A stretch of DNA of 64,000 nucleotides from Pseudorhodoferax sp. Leaf274 (GTDB taxonomy: Bacteria > Pseudomonadota > Gammaproteobacteria > Burkholderiales > Burkholderiaceae_C): the NCBI RefSeq assembly GCF_001422445.1, contig NZ_LMNA01000012.1, positions 457,044-521,043 of the forward strand, in the 5' to 3' direction. Positions 1 through 9,173 of this stretch are shown in pieces; the stretch's first letter is position 1; each line of letters begins with the position of its first letter. The notes beneath the pieces were generated by a model. The model saw only the letters and a program-made list of their open reading frames with translations. It was not told the DNA's origin and made no database searches. The position numbers and the translations under genes are program-made.

Positions 1-85
1 GCCAATATATAAGCAAATCTCGCAAACACTGTTGCATCGCAGCCTCGACCCGGAGCGCGCCCCAAGGTGCCGAAGCTACCTACCA

Positions 86-162
86 GGAGTGGTAGTTCAG
101 TTGGTTAGAATACCGGCCTGTCACGCCGGGGGTCGCGGGTTCGAGTCCCGTCCACTCCGCCA
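86..162 (+). tRNA. tRNA-Asp (GTC)
   Basis: This is a 77-nt cloverleaf. The acceptor stem GGAGTGG (86-92) pairs with CCACTCC (152-158), followed by discriminator G and an encoded CCA at 160-162. The anticodon arm is CCGGC-CTGTCAC-GCCGG, which gives anticodon GTC, so aspartate. The T arm carries GGTTCGAGTCC. No partner tRNA is visible in the 85 bases to the left, although aspartate tRNAs often sit in arrays. An intrinsic terminator follows directly. Confidence 0.97.
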
Positions 163-168
163 CATCGC

Positions 169-206
169 AACGGGTTACGCAAGCAATTGCGTAGCCCGTT
201 TGTCTT
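169..206 (+). terminator. Intrinsic terminator after tRNA-Asp
   Basis: AACGGGTTACGC (169-180) pairs with GCGTAGCCCGTT (189-200) with one T-G wobble and an 8-nt loop. A T-rich tail (TTTGTCTTT) follows. It lies 7 nt past the tRNA 3' end. It also sits beyond the stop codon of the convergent rnfB, so it may work in both directions. Confidence 0.8.
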
Positions 207-230
207 TGCGCGCCGCATGCGCTGCAGGGC

Positions 231-860
231 TCAGCTGGGCGCGCGGCGCGCACGTGCGCGTGCCAGTGCGGCCTCGACAATGGTGCGGCGGGAATCGATC
301 GGCGTTGCGGCGCGCTGCTCCATCGCGTGCGCGGGCGGGAGGGGCTCGGTCTGCGGCAAGGCCTCTGGCTTTCCGCGGCGGACATGCTGCGCATGCCTGT
401 CCCGCGCGGCAGTCGCCTGGGCCTCAGACCACGCGGCCCAGCCGGTTTGGCCACCGCTGGCAGGCTCAAGCAGGATGCAGTCGACCGGGCACACCGGAAT
501 GCAGAGCTCGCAACCCGTGCAATGCGCTTCCAGCACCGTGTGCATGGTCTTGCTGCTGCCAATGATGGCGTCGACCGGGCAGGCCTTGAGGCACAGCGTG
601 CAGCCGATGCACCAGTCCTCGTCGATGAAGGCCATCTGGCGCGGCCCCTCGGTGCCGTAGGCGGGGTCGAGGGGCAGCGCGGCCTGCCCGGTCAGCAGCG
701 CCAAGCGCTGCACGCCTTCGGCGCCGCCTGGGGGGCAGCGGTTGATCGGTGTCTGCGCGTCAGCGATGGCCTGCGCGTAAGCGGCGCAATCGGGATAGCC
801 GCAGCGCGTGCATTGCGTCTGCGGCAATGCAGCCAGCACGCGTTGGGCCAACGCAGACAC
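231..860 (-). CDS. rnfB: RnfB-type ferredoxin, electron transport complex subunit B
   Basis: This is a 209-aa iron-sulfur protein of the RnfB family. The N-terminal [4Fe-4S] motif has Cys17, Cys20, Cys25 and Cys42 (CTRCGYPDC then NRCPPGG). Two bacterial ferredoxin clusters follow (CIGCTLCLKACP and CTGCELCIPVCP). The hydrophobic N-terminal anchor of classical RnfB is missing, and no rnfA, C, D, G or E gene is nearby. It is therefore probably the soluble stand-alone form common in Burkholderiales, perhaps an electron donor; the partner is unknown. The start is GTG at 860. It lies 5 nt downstream of phaZ and is probably cotranscribed with it. Confidence 0.85.
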   Translation of the reverse strand: MSALAQRVLAALPQTQCTRCGYPDCAAYAQAIADAQTPINRCPPGGAEGVQRLALLTGQAALPLDPAYGTEGPRQMAFIDEDWCIGCTLCLKACPVDAIIGSSKTMHTVLEAHCTGCELCIPVCPVDCILLEPASGGQTGWAAWSEAQATAARDRHAQHVRRGKPEALPQTEPLPPAHAMEQRAATPIDSRRTIVEAALARARARRAPS

Positions 861-865
861 AGCGG

Positions 866-2215
866 TCAGGCGGCGCTCGTCTTCTTGGCGGCGACGCGTG
901 CCGCGGCAGTGCGTGCCACTGCATTGCTGCGCGGCGTGCTGGGCTTGGCGCCGTTGTTGTGCGCGAGGACGAAGTCGCGAACCTTCGGGTAGACGCTTTC
1001 GCGCCAGCGCCGGCCGCTGAAGATGCCGTAGTGGCCCGCGCCCTTGACCTCGAAATGCTCACGCTGGTCTGCGGCGATGCCCGTGCACAGGTCGTGCGCG
1101 GCGGCGGTCTGGCCGGAGCCGGAGATGTCGTCGAGTTCGCCTTCGATGGTCAGCAGTGCGCAGCCCTGGATGTCCTGCGGCTTCACCAGCTCGGAAACGC
1201 CCTTGGCGTTGCGCACCTGCCAGGTGCCGTTGACGAGCTTGAACTCCTGGAACACCGTGGCGATGGTTTCCAGGTAGTAATCGGCGTCCATGTCCAGCAC
1301 GGCGTTGTACTCGTCGTAGAACTTGCGATGGCTTTCGGCACCGACGTCGTCGCCTTGCAGCAGGTGCTCAAAATAGTCGTAATGGCTCTTGGCGTGGTGA
1401 TCGGGATTCATGGCCACGAAACCGGCATGCTGCAGGAAGCCCGGGTAGACGCGGCGGCCAGCGCCAGGGAAGCTCTGCGGCACGCGGTAGATCACGTTGC
1501 CCTCGAACCAGTCGAAGCTCTTGTTCATGGCCAGGTTGTTCACGGCCGTCGGCGACTTGCGTGCGTCGATGGGTCCGCCCATCATGGTCATCGACAACGG
1601 CAGACGTTCGCCGCGCGACGCCATCAGCGACACGGCCGCCAGCACCGGCACCGTGGGCTGGCACACGCTCATCACATGGCAGTCGCCGTAGACGGACTGC
1701 AGGTGGCGGATGAACTCCTGCACGTAGTTGACGTAGTCGTCCAAATGGAACTCGCCATCGGCCAGCGGCACGGTGCGGGCATTCTTCCAATCGGTGATGT
1801 ACACCTTGTGGCCACCCAGCATCGACTTGACGGTGTCGCGCAGCAACGTGGCGTAGTGGCCCGACAAAGGCGCCACGATCAGCACCGCCGGCTGGCCCTT
1901 GAGCTTGGAGAGCGTGGCTTCGTCGTCCGTGAAGCGCTTGAAGCGGCGCAACTCGCAGAACGGCTTGTTGAGCTCCACGCGCTCATGGATGGCCACCTCG
2001 ACCCCACCGACCGTAACGGTCTGCAGGCCGAACACCGGCTTTTCGTAGTCCTTGCCCAGCCGGTACAGGAGGTCGTAACCGGCAGCCACGCGTTGGGCGA
2101 ACGGGTTGTGGCCCAGCGGCGACGCCGGGTTGCCGAACAGCTTGGAGGCAGCGTTTGCGAACTCGGCAAACGGCTCCATCAGGGAGCGCTGGGCTTCGTA
2201 GATCTGGTACAGCAT
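866..2215 (-). CDS. phaZ: Intracellular polyhydroxyalkanoate depolymerase (PhaZ1 type)
   Basis: This 449-aa protein is predicted to break down native PHA granules in the cytoplasm to 3-hydroxyacyl monomers or oligomers. The start MLYQIYEAQRSL is typical of the family. The lipase-box-like segment SVCQPTVP places a cysteine (C185) at the nucleophile position, as in Cupriavidus PhaZ1. An acidic segment (EGELDDISG) and a late histidine (KGAGHYGIFSG) would complete the triad. The tail is Lys/Ala-rich, which could help granule or DNA contact (inference). The start at 2215 is preferred over in-frame upstream codons because homology begins there. A TGCAGTGCA operator cluster lies upstream. Confidence 0.93.
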   Translation of the reverse strand: MLYQIYEAQRSLMEPFAEFANAASKLFGNPASPLGHNPFAQRVAAGYDLLYRLGKDYEKPVFGLQTVTVGGVEVAIHERVELNKPFCELRRFKRFTDDEATLSKLKGQPAVLIVAPLSGHYATLLRDTVKSMLGGHKVYITDWKNARTVPLADGEFHLDDYVNYVQEFIRHLQSVYGDCHVMSVCQPTVPVLAAVSLMASRGERLPLSMTMMGGPIDARKSPTAVNNLAMNKSFDWFEGNVIYRVPQSFPGAGRRVYPGFLQHAGFVAMNPDHHAKSHYDYFEHLLQGDDVGAESHRKFYDEYNAVLDMDADYYLETIATVFQEFKLVNGTWQVRNAKGVSELVKPQDIQGCALLTIEGELDDISGSGQTAAAHDLCTGIAADQREHFEVKGAGHYGIFSGRRWRESVYPKVRDFVLAHNNGAKPSTPRSNAVARTAAARVAAKKTSAA

Positions 2216-2260
2216 CGCGTGGAAGGGGGTAAGGGGATGAGGGCGGTGCAGCGTTTCATG

Positions 2261-2354
2261 TTGCACTGCAGCAATATAGCAGTTGTCGGACGTGTTTGCA
2301 TGCCGGGAAACACCAATGCAGTGCACTGGTGGAAGCTTGCGTGCTGCAGTGCAC
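2261..2354. promoter_or_regulatory. Operator cluster between phaZ and the spm-like gene: three TGCAGTGCA cores
   Basis: The divergent phaZ / spm-like intergenic region (2216-2404) holds three copies of the 9-mer TGCAGTGCA or its complement: inside TTGCACTGCAGCAAT (2261-2275), inside ATGCAGTGCACT (2316-2327) and inside GCTGCAGTGCAC (2343-2354). The first overlaps TATATT (minus strand, 2273-2278), a plausible -10 box for phaZ. TGC/GCA-rich elements of this type are bound by the PHA-responsive repressor PhaR in related bacteria. Assigning them to PhaR is inference. A TACACT box 10-15 nt before the plus-strand ATG could serve the spm-like gene. Confidence 0.5.
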
Positions 2355-2404
2355 ACGGCCGGTGCGCCCATATGCCGCGAATGCGCACAACTACACTGCC
2401 CGCC

Positions 2405-3634
2405 ATGTTGAATGGTTTGTGGCTGGGCTTCTTTTTCACGGCCGCGGCCTGTGCCTGCTGGCGCTGGCTCGTTGGCGGGGAAGCCGAAGTCTTCGCGGCC
2501 ATGGTGCAGGCGCTGTTCGCCATGGCGAAGCTGGCCGTGGAGGTCATGGTGCTGCTCTTCGGCACGCTGACGCTGTGGCTGGGTTTCCTGCGCATTGCGG
2601 AGCAGGCCGGCCTGGTGAACTGGCTGGCGCGCTTGCTGTCGCCCCTGCTGTGCCGCCTGATGCCGCAGGTACCGCCGGGCCACCCCTCGCTCGGGCTCAT
2701 CACGCTCAACTTTGCGGCCAATGCGTTGGGGCTGGACAACGCGGCCACGCCCATCGGGCTCAAGGCGATGCGTTCGCTGCAGGAACTCAACCCCAGCGCC
2801 ACAGTGGCCAGCAACGCGCAGATCCTGTTCCTCGTGATGAACGCCTCGGCGTTGACGCTGCTGCCGGTCAGCATCTTCATGTACCGCGCGCAGCAGGGTG
2901 CGGCCGACCCGACGCTGGTCTTCCTGCCGATCCTGCTGGCCAACGCGGCCGGCACGCTGGTGGCGCTGCTGGCGGTGGCCGCGGTGCAGCGTCTGCGGCT
3001 GTGGGATCCGGTGGTACTGGCATATCTGGTGCCAGGCGCCTTGTTGATGGGCGGCTTCATGGCGCTGCTGGCCGGGTTGTCGGCGACGGCGTTGGCGGCG
3101 CTGTCGTCGCTGCTGGGAAACCTGACCATGTTCGCCATCGTCCTGCTGTTCCTGCTGGCCGGCGCGCTGCGGCGTGTGCCTGTGTACGAGTCCTTCATCG
3201 AAGGCGCCAAGGAGGGCTTCGATGTTGCGAAGAATCTGCTGCCCTACCTGGTCGCCATGTTGTGCGCTGTCGGCGTGCTGCGCGCCTCGGGCGCGCTCGA
3301 CCTGGCGCTGGACGGCCTGCGCGGCCTGGTGGCGATGGCAGGCTGGGACACACGTTTCGTCGACGCCATGCCCACGGCGCTAGTCAAGCCGTTCTCGGGC
3401 AGTGCGGCGCGCGCGCTGTTGCTGGAGACCATGCAGAGCCAGGGCGTCGACAGCTTCGCCGCGCTCCTGGCTGCCACTGTGCAAGGCAGCACCGAGACCA
3501 CGTTCTACGTGCTCGCGGTGTATTTCGGCGCCGTCGGCATCCAGCGCGCACGGCATGCCGTGGCCTGCGCGGTGCTGGCCGACGTGGCGGGCATCCTGGC
3601 CTCGATCGGCGTCTGTTACTGGTTCTTTGGCTGA
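2405..3634 (+). CDS. Fused SpmA/SpmB-type nucleoside-recognition (Gate) domain membrane protein
   Basis: This 409-aa polytopic membrane protein contains two Gate domains, matching spore maturation proteins A and B joined in one chain. The first half has LGLITLNFAANALGLDNAAT, typical of SpmA. The second half has EGAKEGFDVAKNLLPYLVAML and VQGSTETTFYVLAVYFGAVG, typical of SpmB. In sporulating Firmicutes these are two genes; a fusion in a non-sporulating Gram-negative points to a different, uncharacterised transport role. The start at ATG 2405 is chosen because upstream in-frame sequence is the antisense shadow of phaZ. A strong bidirectional hairpin follows the stop. Confidence 0.85.
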   Translation: MLNGLWLGFFFTAAACACWRWLVGGEAEVFAAMVQALFAMAKLAVEVMVLLFGTLTLWLGFLRIAEQAGLVNWLARLLSPLLCRLMPQVPPGHPSLGLITLNFAANALGLDNAATPIGLKAMRSLQELNPSATVASNAQILFLVMNASALTLLPVSIFMYRAQQGAADPTLVFLPILLANAAGTLVALLAVAAVQRLRLWDPVVLAYLVPGALLMGGFMALLAGLSATALAALSSLLGNLTMFAIVLLFLLAGALRRVPVYESFIEGAKEGFDVAKNLLPYLVAMLCAVGVLRASGALDLALDGLRGLVAMAGWDTRFVDAMPTALVKPFSGSAARALLLETMQSQGVDSFAALLAATVQGSTETTFYVLAVYFGAVGIQRARHAVACAVLADVAGILASIGVCYWFFG

Positions 3635-3642
3635 TACCAACA

Positions 3643-3669
3643 AAAACGCCGCGCAGTGCGCGGCGTTTT
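3643..3669. terminator. Bidirectional intrinsic terminator
   Basis: AACGCCGCGC and GCGCGGCGTT form a 10-bp GC-rich stem with a 3-nt loop. It is flanked by A-runs on the left and T-runs on the right, so it can terminate on both strands. It lies between the converging spm-like gene (+) and the aminotransferase (-). Confidence 0.88.
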
Positions 3670-3688
3670 CACGGAGAGCAGTGGCCGG

Positions 3689-4885
3689 TCAGATCACCTT
3701 GGCAATGCTGGCGCAAACGTAGTCGATGTTCTTGCTGTTCAGCGCGGCCACGCACATGCGGCCGGTGTCGGTGCCGTAGACACCGAACTCGTTGCGCAGG
3801 CGCACCATCTGGTCCTTGGACAGGCCCGAGTAGCTGAACATGCCGACCTGGGTGGTGATGAAGCCCATGTCCTGCTGCACACCGGCGCTCTTGAGCTTGT
3901 CGACCAGTGCGATGCGCATCTGCTTGATGCGGCTGCGCATGCCGGCCAGTTCCTCTTCCCACAGCGCGCGCAACTCCGGCGTGTTCAGCACCGAGGCGAC
4001 GACGGTGCCGCCGTGGATGGGCGGGTTGCTGTAGTTGGTACGGATCATGATCTTGAGCTGGCTCAGCACGCGGCCGGCTTCTGCCTGGTCCTGGCACAGC
4101 ACCGACAGCGCGCCGACGCGCTCGCCGTACAGGCTGAAGCTCTTGCTGAACGAGGTGGAGACGAAGAAGGTGAGCCCGGCCGCGACGCTCTTGGCGACCG
4201 CCACGCCGTCTTCGGCAATGCCCTGGCCGAAACCCTGGTAGGCCATGTCCAGGAACGGCACGAGCCGACCGGCCTTGACCGTGGCGATCACCTGGTCCCA
4301 CTGCGCCGGCGTGATGTCGTAACCGGTGGGGTTGTGGCAGCAGGCGTGCAGGACGACCACGGTGCCGGGCGCGGCAGCCTTCAGGTCGGCCAGCATGCCG
4401 TCGAAGTCGACGCCGCGCTTGGCCGCATCGTAGTAGCGGTAGCTCTCGACCTGGAAGCCGGCCTGCGTGAACAGTGCGCGGTGGTTTTCCCAGCTCGGGT
4501 CGCTGATCAGCACCTTGGCGCCCGGGTTCAGGTGCTTCAAGAAGTCGGCGCCGATCTTCAGGCCACCGGTGCCGCCCAGGCCCTGCACGGTCGCGACGCG
4601 GCCGCTCTTGACAGGCTCGCTGTCGGCCCCAAATACCAGGTTCTTGACGGCACTGTCGTATGCGGCGATGCCGTCGATGGGCAGGTAGCCGCGGGCCTTG
4701 GGGGCCTCCATCATGGCGCGTTCGGCCTTCTGCACGCATTCCAGCAGCGGCAGCTTGCCGTTGTCGTCGTAGTAGACACCGACGCCCAGGTTGACCTTGT
4801 TGGGGTTGGTGTCGGCGGCAAACTGCTCGTTCAGACCCAGGATCGGGTCGCGCGGTGCCATCTCGACGGCGGAGAACAAAGACAT
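3689..4885 (-). CDS. Aspartate/aromatic amino acid aminotransferase (class I, AspC/TyrB family)
   Basis: This 398-aa PLP enzyme transfers the amino group of aspartate, tyrosine or phenylalanine to 2-oxoglutarate. It starts MSLFSAVEMAPRDPILGL and has VNLGVGVYYDDNGK, both typical of family I-alpha transaminases. PLP-binding features are HNPTGYD around N185 and the Schiff-base lysine K248 in STSFSKSFSLYGER. A downstream RTNYSNPPIHG segment shapes the active site. Sequence does not separate aspartate from aromatic specificity, so no symbol is given. It diverges from uvrB across 140 nt. Confidence 0.93.
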   Translation of the reverse strand: MSLFSAVEMAPRDPILGLNEQFAADTNPNKVNLGVGVYYDDNGKLPLLECVQKAERAMMEAPKARGYLPIDGIAAYDSAVKNLVFGADSEPVKSGRVATVQGLGGTGGLKIGADFLKHLNPGAKVLISDPSWENHRALFTQAGFQVESYRYYDAAKRGVDFDGMLADLKAAAPGTVVVLHACCHNPTGYDITPAQWDQVIATVKAGRLVPFLDMAYQGFGQGIAEDGVAVAKSVAAGLTFFVSTSFSKSFSLYGERVGALSVLCQDQAEAGRVLSQLKIMIRTNYSNPPIHGGTVVASVLNTPELRALWEEELAGMRSRIKQMRIALVDKLKSAGVQQDMGFITTQVGMFSYSGLSKDQMVRLRNEFGVYGTDTGRMCVAALNSKNIDYVCASIAKVI

Positions 4886-5025
4886 GAAGGTTCCTGCAGA
4901 GGGTTGTCGCTAGCGGGGAGGGCCGTGCTGCGCTAGCCTATCGTGTTGCCCCTCGCGGACCTTGCGAGGAAGCCGGCGACGGCCGTGCACCAATTTTAAG
5001 CATTCCTGTCACGATCGGATTCCCT

Positions 5026-7119
5026 ATGTCAGAAGTTCTGGATACGCCTGCTGAAGAGAAGAAGGGGGAGTTCGTCCGTTTCCCCGATTCGCCGTTCGAA
5101 CTGTTCCAGCCGTATCCGCCGGCTGGCGACCAGCCCGAGGCCATCGACAGCCTGGTCGAGGGCGTGCGCGAAGGCGAGGTGTTCCAGACCCTGCTGGGTG
5201 TGACCGGCTCGGGCAAGACCTACACCATGGCCAACGTGGTCGCACGGCTGGGCCGGCCGGCCATCGTGTTCGCGCCGAACAAGACGCTGGCCGCGCAGCT
5301 GTACAGCGAGTTCCGCGAGTTCTTTCCGAACAACGCCGTGGAGTACTTCGTCAGCTACTACGACTACTACCAGCCCGAGGCCTACGTGCCGCAGCGCGAC
5401 CTGTTCATCGAGAAGGACTCGGCGATCAACGAGCACATCGAGCAGATGCGGCTGTCGTGCACCAAGAGCATCCTGGAGCGGCGCGACGTGCTGATCGTGG
5501 CCACGGTGTCTGCGATCTACGGCATCGGCGAGCCCGAGAGCTACCACCGCATGATCATGACGCTGCGCGCAGGCGACAAGCTGGGCCAGCGCGACGTGAT
5601 CGCCCAACTGATCCGCATGCAATACCAGCGCAACGACCAGGACTTCCAGCGCGGCAAGTTCCGCGTGCGCGGCGACACCATCGACGTGTTTCCCGCCGAG
5701 CATTCCGAACTGGCGATCCGCATCGAGCTGTTCGACGACGAGATCGAGACCTTGCAGCTCTTCGACCCGCTCACGGGCCGCATCAAGCAGAAGATCCCGC
5801 GCTTCACGGTCTACCCGAGCAGCCACTACGTGACGCCGCGCGACAAGGTGCTGACTGCCGTCGAAACCATCAAGCTCGAATTGAGCGACCGGCTCAAGGA
5901 GCTGGTCGCCGCCGGCAAGCTGGTCGAGGCCCAGCGCCTGGAGCAGCGCACGCGCTTCGACCTGGAGATGCTGAGCGAGGTGGGCCACTGCAAGGGCATC
6001 GAGAACTACACGCGGCACCTGTCGGGCGCCGCGCCGGGCGACCCACCGTCCACGCTGACCGACTACCTGCCGAAGGACGCCGTGATGTTCCTGGACGAAA
6101 GCCATGTGCTGATCGGCCAGTTGGGCGCCATGTACAACGGCGACCGCTCGCGCAAGACCACGCTGGTGGAATACGGTTTCCGCCTGCCTAGCGCGCTGGA
6201 CAACCGGCCGCTCAAGTTCGAGGAGTTCGAGCAGCGCATGCGCCAGGTGGTGTTCGTCTCGGCCACGCCGGCCGACTACGAGAAGACGCATGCCGGCCAG
6301 GTCGTGGAGCAGGTGGTGCGGCCGACCGGCCTGGTCGACCCGGAAGTCGAGGTGCGCCCAGCCGCCACGCAGGTCGACGACGTGCTGCAGGAGATCCGCC
6401 TGCGCGTGGAGCGCAACGAGCGCGTGCTGATCACCACGCTGACCAAGCGCATGGCCGAGCAGTTGACCGACTACCTGGCCGACAACGGCGTCAAGGTGCG
6501 CTACCTGCATTCGGACATCGACACGGTGGAGCGCGTGGAGATCCTGCGTGACCTGCGGCTCGGAAGCTTCGACGTGTTGGTCGGCATCAATCTGCTGCGC
6601 GAGGGCCTGGACATTCCCGAGGTGTCGCTGGTAGCCATCCTCGATGCCGACAAGGAGGGCTTCCTGCGTTCCGAGCGTTCGCTGATCCAAACCATCGGCC
6701 GCGCCGCGCGCAACCTGCAGGGCAGGGCCATCCTGTACGCCGACCGCATCACCGACTCCATGCGCCGCGCCATCGACGAGACCGAGCGCCGGCGCGTCAA
6801 GCAGACGGCGCACAACCTCGCGCAGGGCATCACGCCGAAGGCCATCGTCAAGAAGGTGCGCGACCTGATCGATGGCGTCTACAGCGAGAAGAGCGGCAAG
6901 GAGGCCGAGCGCATCGAGCAGGCCGCGCTGCAGCGCGCCAAGGTCGAGGACATGAGCGAGAAGGACGTGGCGCGCGAGATCAAGCGTCTGGAAAAGCAGA
7001 TGCTGGAGCACGCCCGCAACCTCGAGTTCGAGAAGGCCGCCCGCGTGCGCGACCAGCTTGCGCATCTCAAGGCCCAGGCCTTCGGTGCCGCGGGAGGTGA
7101 CCACATTCCGGCCGCCTGA
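5026..7119 (+). CDS. uvrB: Excinuclease ABC subunit B (UvrB)
   Basis: This is the DNA-damage recognition and loading subunit of nucleotide excision repair, 697 aa and of normal length. Walker A is GVTGSGKT (about residues 60-67). The [12 protein letters not shown] beta-hairpin inserts between the strands. A DESH Walker B, the helicase motif [20 protein letters not shown] and QTIGRAARN follow. The chain ends in a UVR domain ([23 protein letters not shown]) that binds UvrC. It has an N-terminal extension of roughly 20 residues. I found no LexA box in the 140-nt upstream gap. Confidence 0.98.
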   Translation: MSEVLDTPAEEKKGEFVRFPDSPFELFQPYPPAGDQPEAIDSLVEGVREGEVFQTLLGVTGSGKTYTMANVVARLGRPAIVFAPNKTLAAQLYSEFREFFPNNAVEYFVSYYDYYQPEAYVPQRDLFIEKDSAINEHIEQMRLSCTKSILERRDVLIVATVSAIYGIGEPESYHRMIMTLRAGDKLGQRDVIAQLIRMQYQRNDQDFQRGKFRVRGDTIDVFPAEHSELAIRIELFDDEIETLQLFDPLTGRIKQKIPRFTVYPSSHYVTPRDKVLTAVETIKLELSDRLKELVAAGKLVEAQRLEQRTRFDLEMLSEVGHCKGIENYTRHLSGAAPGDPPSTLTDYLPKDAVMFLDESHVLIGQLGAMYNGDRSRKTTLVEYGFRLPSALDNRPLKFEEFEQRMRQVVFVSATPADYEKTHAGQVVEQVVRPTGLVDPEVEVRPAATQVDDVLQEIRLRVERNERVLITTLTKRMAEQLTDYLADNGVKVRYLHSDIDTVERVEILRDLRLGSFDVLVGINLLREGLDIPEVSLVAILDADKEGFLRSERSLIQTIGRAARNLQGRAILYADRITDSMRRAIDETERRRVKQTAHNLAQGITPKAIVKKVRDLIDGVYSEKSGKEAERIEQAALQRAKVEDMSEKDVAREIKRLEKQMLEHARNLEFEKAARVRDQLAHLKAQAFGAAGGDHIPAA

Positions 7120-7154
7120 GCCCTTAATCCGACAGATTCAATAGGGAATTCTGC

Positions 7155-7180
7155 TATACTTGAGTTAATTGATCGGGAAC
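7155..7180 (+). promoter_or_regulatory. iscR promoter with putative IscR binding site
   Basis: TATACT (7155-7160) is a good -10 hexamer. It runs into ACTTGAGTTAATTGATCGGGA (7158-7178), which resembles the type 1 IscR sites (TTGA, A/T-rich centre, CGGG) seen upstream of isc operons. A site at this position would let [2Fe-2S]-IscR repress its own operon. The -35 is weak. The transcript would carry a leader of about 160 nt before iscR, with a small GGGGT-GAC-ACCCC hairpin at 7271-7283. The regulatory assignment is inference from motif and position. Confidence 0.6.
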
Positions 7181-7328
7181 AAAAAGCGCATCGAAGAAGT
7201 CCATCGCTGAGGGCTCCAAACCGCTTCCACATCGTGACGGATGAAAAGCAGGTGCAAAGCGCGTCGGGTTGGGGTGACACCCCTTCCCAGCTTCAACGGT
7301 AGGTCAAGCAATTCAGAAGGAGCTTGCG

Positions 7329-7865
7329 ATGCGTCTGACAACCAAAGGCCGTTTTGCGGTCACAGCCATGATCGATCTGGCCCTGCGCCAGAACAACGGC
7401 CCGGTCACGCTGGCGGCCATCAGCCAGCGCCAGCAGATCTCCCTGTCGTATCTGGAACAGCTGTTCGGCAAGCTGCGCCGCCATGACCTCGTGGAATCCA
7501 CGCGGGGCCCCGGTGGCGGCTACACGCTGGGCCGCAAGGCCACCGAGATCACCGTGGCCGACATCATCGTCTCGGTCGACGAGCCCATCGACGCCACCCA
7601 TTGCGGCGGCAAGGAAAACTGCCTGGGCGAAGCCGGCCGCTGCATGACGCACGAGCTGTGGGCCGCGCTGAACCAGCGCATGGTCGAGTTCCTCGATTCC
7701 GTGACGCTGCAAAAGCTGGTAGACGACCAGATCGCCAAGGGCGTGCAGGTCGAGAGCAAGCCCATGCTCAAGCGCGCCATCTCGCCGCAGCCGGTGGTCA
7801 AGCCGATCCGCGTGAACGCGCCCAATTCGGTGTTCGCGCTGGGCAACGCCTTCGCCAAATCCTGA
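7329..7865 (+). CDS. iscR: Fe-S cluster assembly transcriptional regulator IscR
   Basis: This 178-aa Rrf2-family winged-helix repressor senses the cell's Fe-S status. It opens MRLTTKGRFAVTAMIDLAL with the recognition helix around LSYLEQLFGKLRR. Cluster ligands are C92, C98 and C105, with H108 as the likely fourth. The Cys98-Cys105 spacing is one residue longer than in E. coli IscR (98-104). An AAGGAG ribosome site lies 7 nt before ATG. It is the first gene of the isc operon, and the C-terminal 40 residues are poorly conserved. Confidence 0.96.
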   Translation: MRLTTKGRFAVTAMIDLALRQNNGPVTLAAISQRQQISLSYLEQLFGKLRRHDLVESTRGPGGGYTLGRKATEITVADIIVSVDEPIDATHCGGKENCLGEAGRCMTHELWAALNQRMVEFLDSVTLQKLVDDQIAKGVQVESKPMLKRAISPQPVVKPIRVNAPNSVFALGNAFAKS

Positions 7866-7925
7866 AAACCCATCCGAGTCCTTTGCGCCCGCCATCTCCA
7901 GCCAGCCGCGACTGAAAGCTAGCCA

Positions 7926-9146
7926 ATGTCAAGCACGCCCCATTTCCCGATCTACATGGACTACAGCGCCACCAACCCGTGCGACGAGCGGGTGGTGGAT
8001 GCCATGATCCCGTGGCTGCGGGAACACTTCGGCAACCCCGCATCGCGCAGCCACGCCTGGGGCTGGGAAGCCGAGGCCGCGGTCGAGAAGGCGCGCGAGC
8101 ATGTGGCGGCCCTCATCGGCGCCGACCCGCGCGAGGTCATCTGGACCTCGGGCGCGACCGAGTCCGACAACCTGGCGATCAAGGGTGCTGCGCAGTTCTA
8201 CAAGGGCAAGGGCAAGCACATCATCACGGTCAAGACCGAGCACAAGGCTGTGCTGGACACCTGCCGTGAGCTGGAGCGCCAGGGTTTCGAGGTGACCTAC
8301 ATGGACGTGCAGCCCGACGGCTTGCTGGATCTGGCGGCGTTCGAAGCCGCGATCCGTCCGGACACCATCCTGGCCAGCGTGATGTTCGTGAACAACGAGA
8401 TCGGCGTGGTGCAGGACATCGCGGCCATCGGCGAGATCTGCCGCGCCAAGGGCGTGGTGTTCCATGTGGATGCAGCGCAGGCCACCGGGCGTGTCGACAT
8501 CGACCTGTCCACGCTGAAGGTCGACCTCATGAGCCTGACCTCGCACAAGACCTACGGCCCCAAGGGCATCGGTGCGCTGTACGTGCGCCGCAAGCCCCGT
8601 ATCCGCATCGAGGCGCAGATGCACGGCGGCGGCCACGAGCGCGGCATGCGCTCGGGTACGCTGCCTACGCACCAGATCGTCGGCATGGGCGAGGCCTACC
8701 GCATCGCCAAGGAAGAAATGGCGGCCGAGAACCAGCGCATCCAGGCGCTGCACGACCGCATGCTCAAGGGCCTGCAGGACGTCGAGCAGGTGTTCATCAA
8801 CGGCCATGCCACCCAGCGCGTGCCGCACAACCTGAACATGAGCTTCAACTTCGTCGAAGGCGAGTCGCTGATCATGGGCATCAAGGGCCTGGCGGTGTCC
8901 AGCGGTTCGGCGTGCACCTCGGCCAGCCTGGAGCCCAGCTATGTGCTGCGTGCACTGGGCCGCAGCGACGAGCTGGCGCACAGCAGCCTGCGCATGACCA
9001 TCGGCCGCTGGACCACCGAGGCCGACATCGACTATGCCGTGCAGACCATCCGCCAGAACGTGGAGAAGCTGCGCGAACTGAGCCCGCTGTGGGAGATGTA
9101 CCAGGACGGTGTCGACATCTCGTCGATCCAGTGGACTGCACATTGA
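7926..9146 (+). CDS. iscS: Cysteine desulfurase IscS
   Basis: This 406-aa PLP enzyme takes sulfur from L-cysteine and hands it to IscU as a persulfide. The PLP lysine is in [13 protein letters not shown]. The mobile-loop cysteine that carries the persulfide lies in [20 protein letters not shown]. The N-terminus [13 protein letters not shown] and C-terminus [21 protein letters not shown] are typical of group I IscS. It lies 60 nt downstream of iscR and 27 nt upstream of iscU, within one transcription unit. Confidence 0.98.
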   Translation: MSSTPHFPIYMDYSATNPCDERVVDAMIPWLREHFGNPASRSHAWGWEAEAAVEKAREHVAALIGADPREVIWTSGATESDNLAIKGAAQFYKGKGKHIITVKTEHKAVLDTCRELERQGFEVTYMDVQPDGLLDLAAFEAAIRPDTILASVMFVNNEIGVVQDIAAIGEICRAKGVVFHVDAAQATGRVDIDLSTLKVDLMSLTSHKTYGPKGIGALYVRRKPRIRIEAQMHGGGHERGMRSGTLPTHQIVGMGEAYRIAKEEMAAENQRIQALHDRMLKGLQDVEQVFINGHATQRVPHNLNMSFNFVEGESLIMGIKGLAVSSGSACTSASLEPSYVLRALGRSDELAHSSLRMTIGRWTTEADIDYAVQTIRQNVEKLRELSPLWEMYQDGVDISSIQWTAH

Positions 9147-9173
9147 CCGCACAACATACAGAGTGAGAAAACC

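Noticed and set aside
86-162. tRNA-Asp and tRNA-Val genes as integration sites of a mobile island
   Set aside because: No integrase, duplicated tRNA 3' end or composition change is seen next to either tRNA.
4886-5025. LexA box upstream of uvrB
   Set aside because: No CTGT-N8-ACAG sequence is present in the gap, so SOS control is not supported by sequence.
5029-7104. A 691-codon minus-strand frame covering uvrB
   Set aside because: UvrB on the plus strand has every family motif; the antisense frame arises from GC-rich third positions.
7271-7283. GGGGT-GAC-ACCCC hairpin in the iscR leader as a terminator
   Set aside because: The stem is only 5 bp and no T-run follows; it may be structure in the leader but not a terminator.
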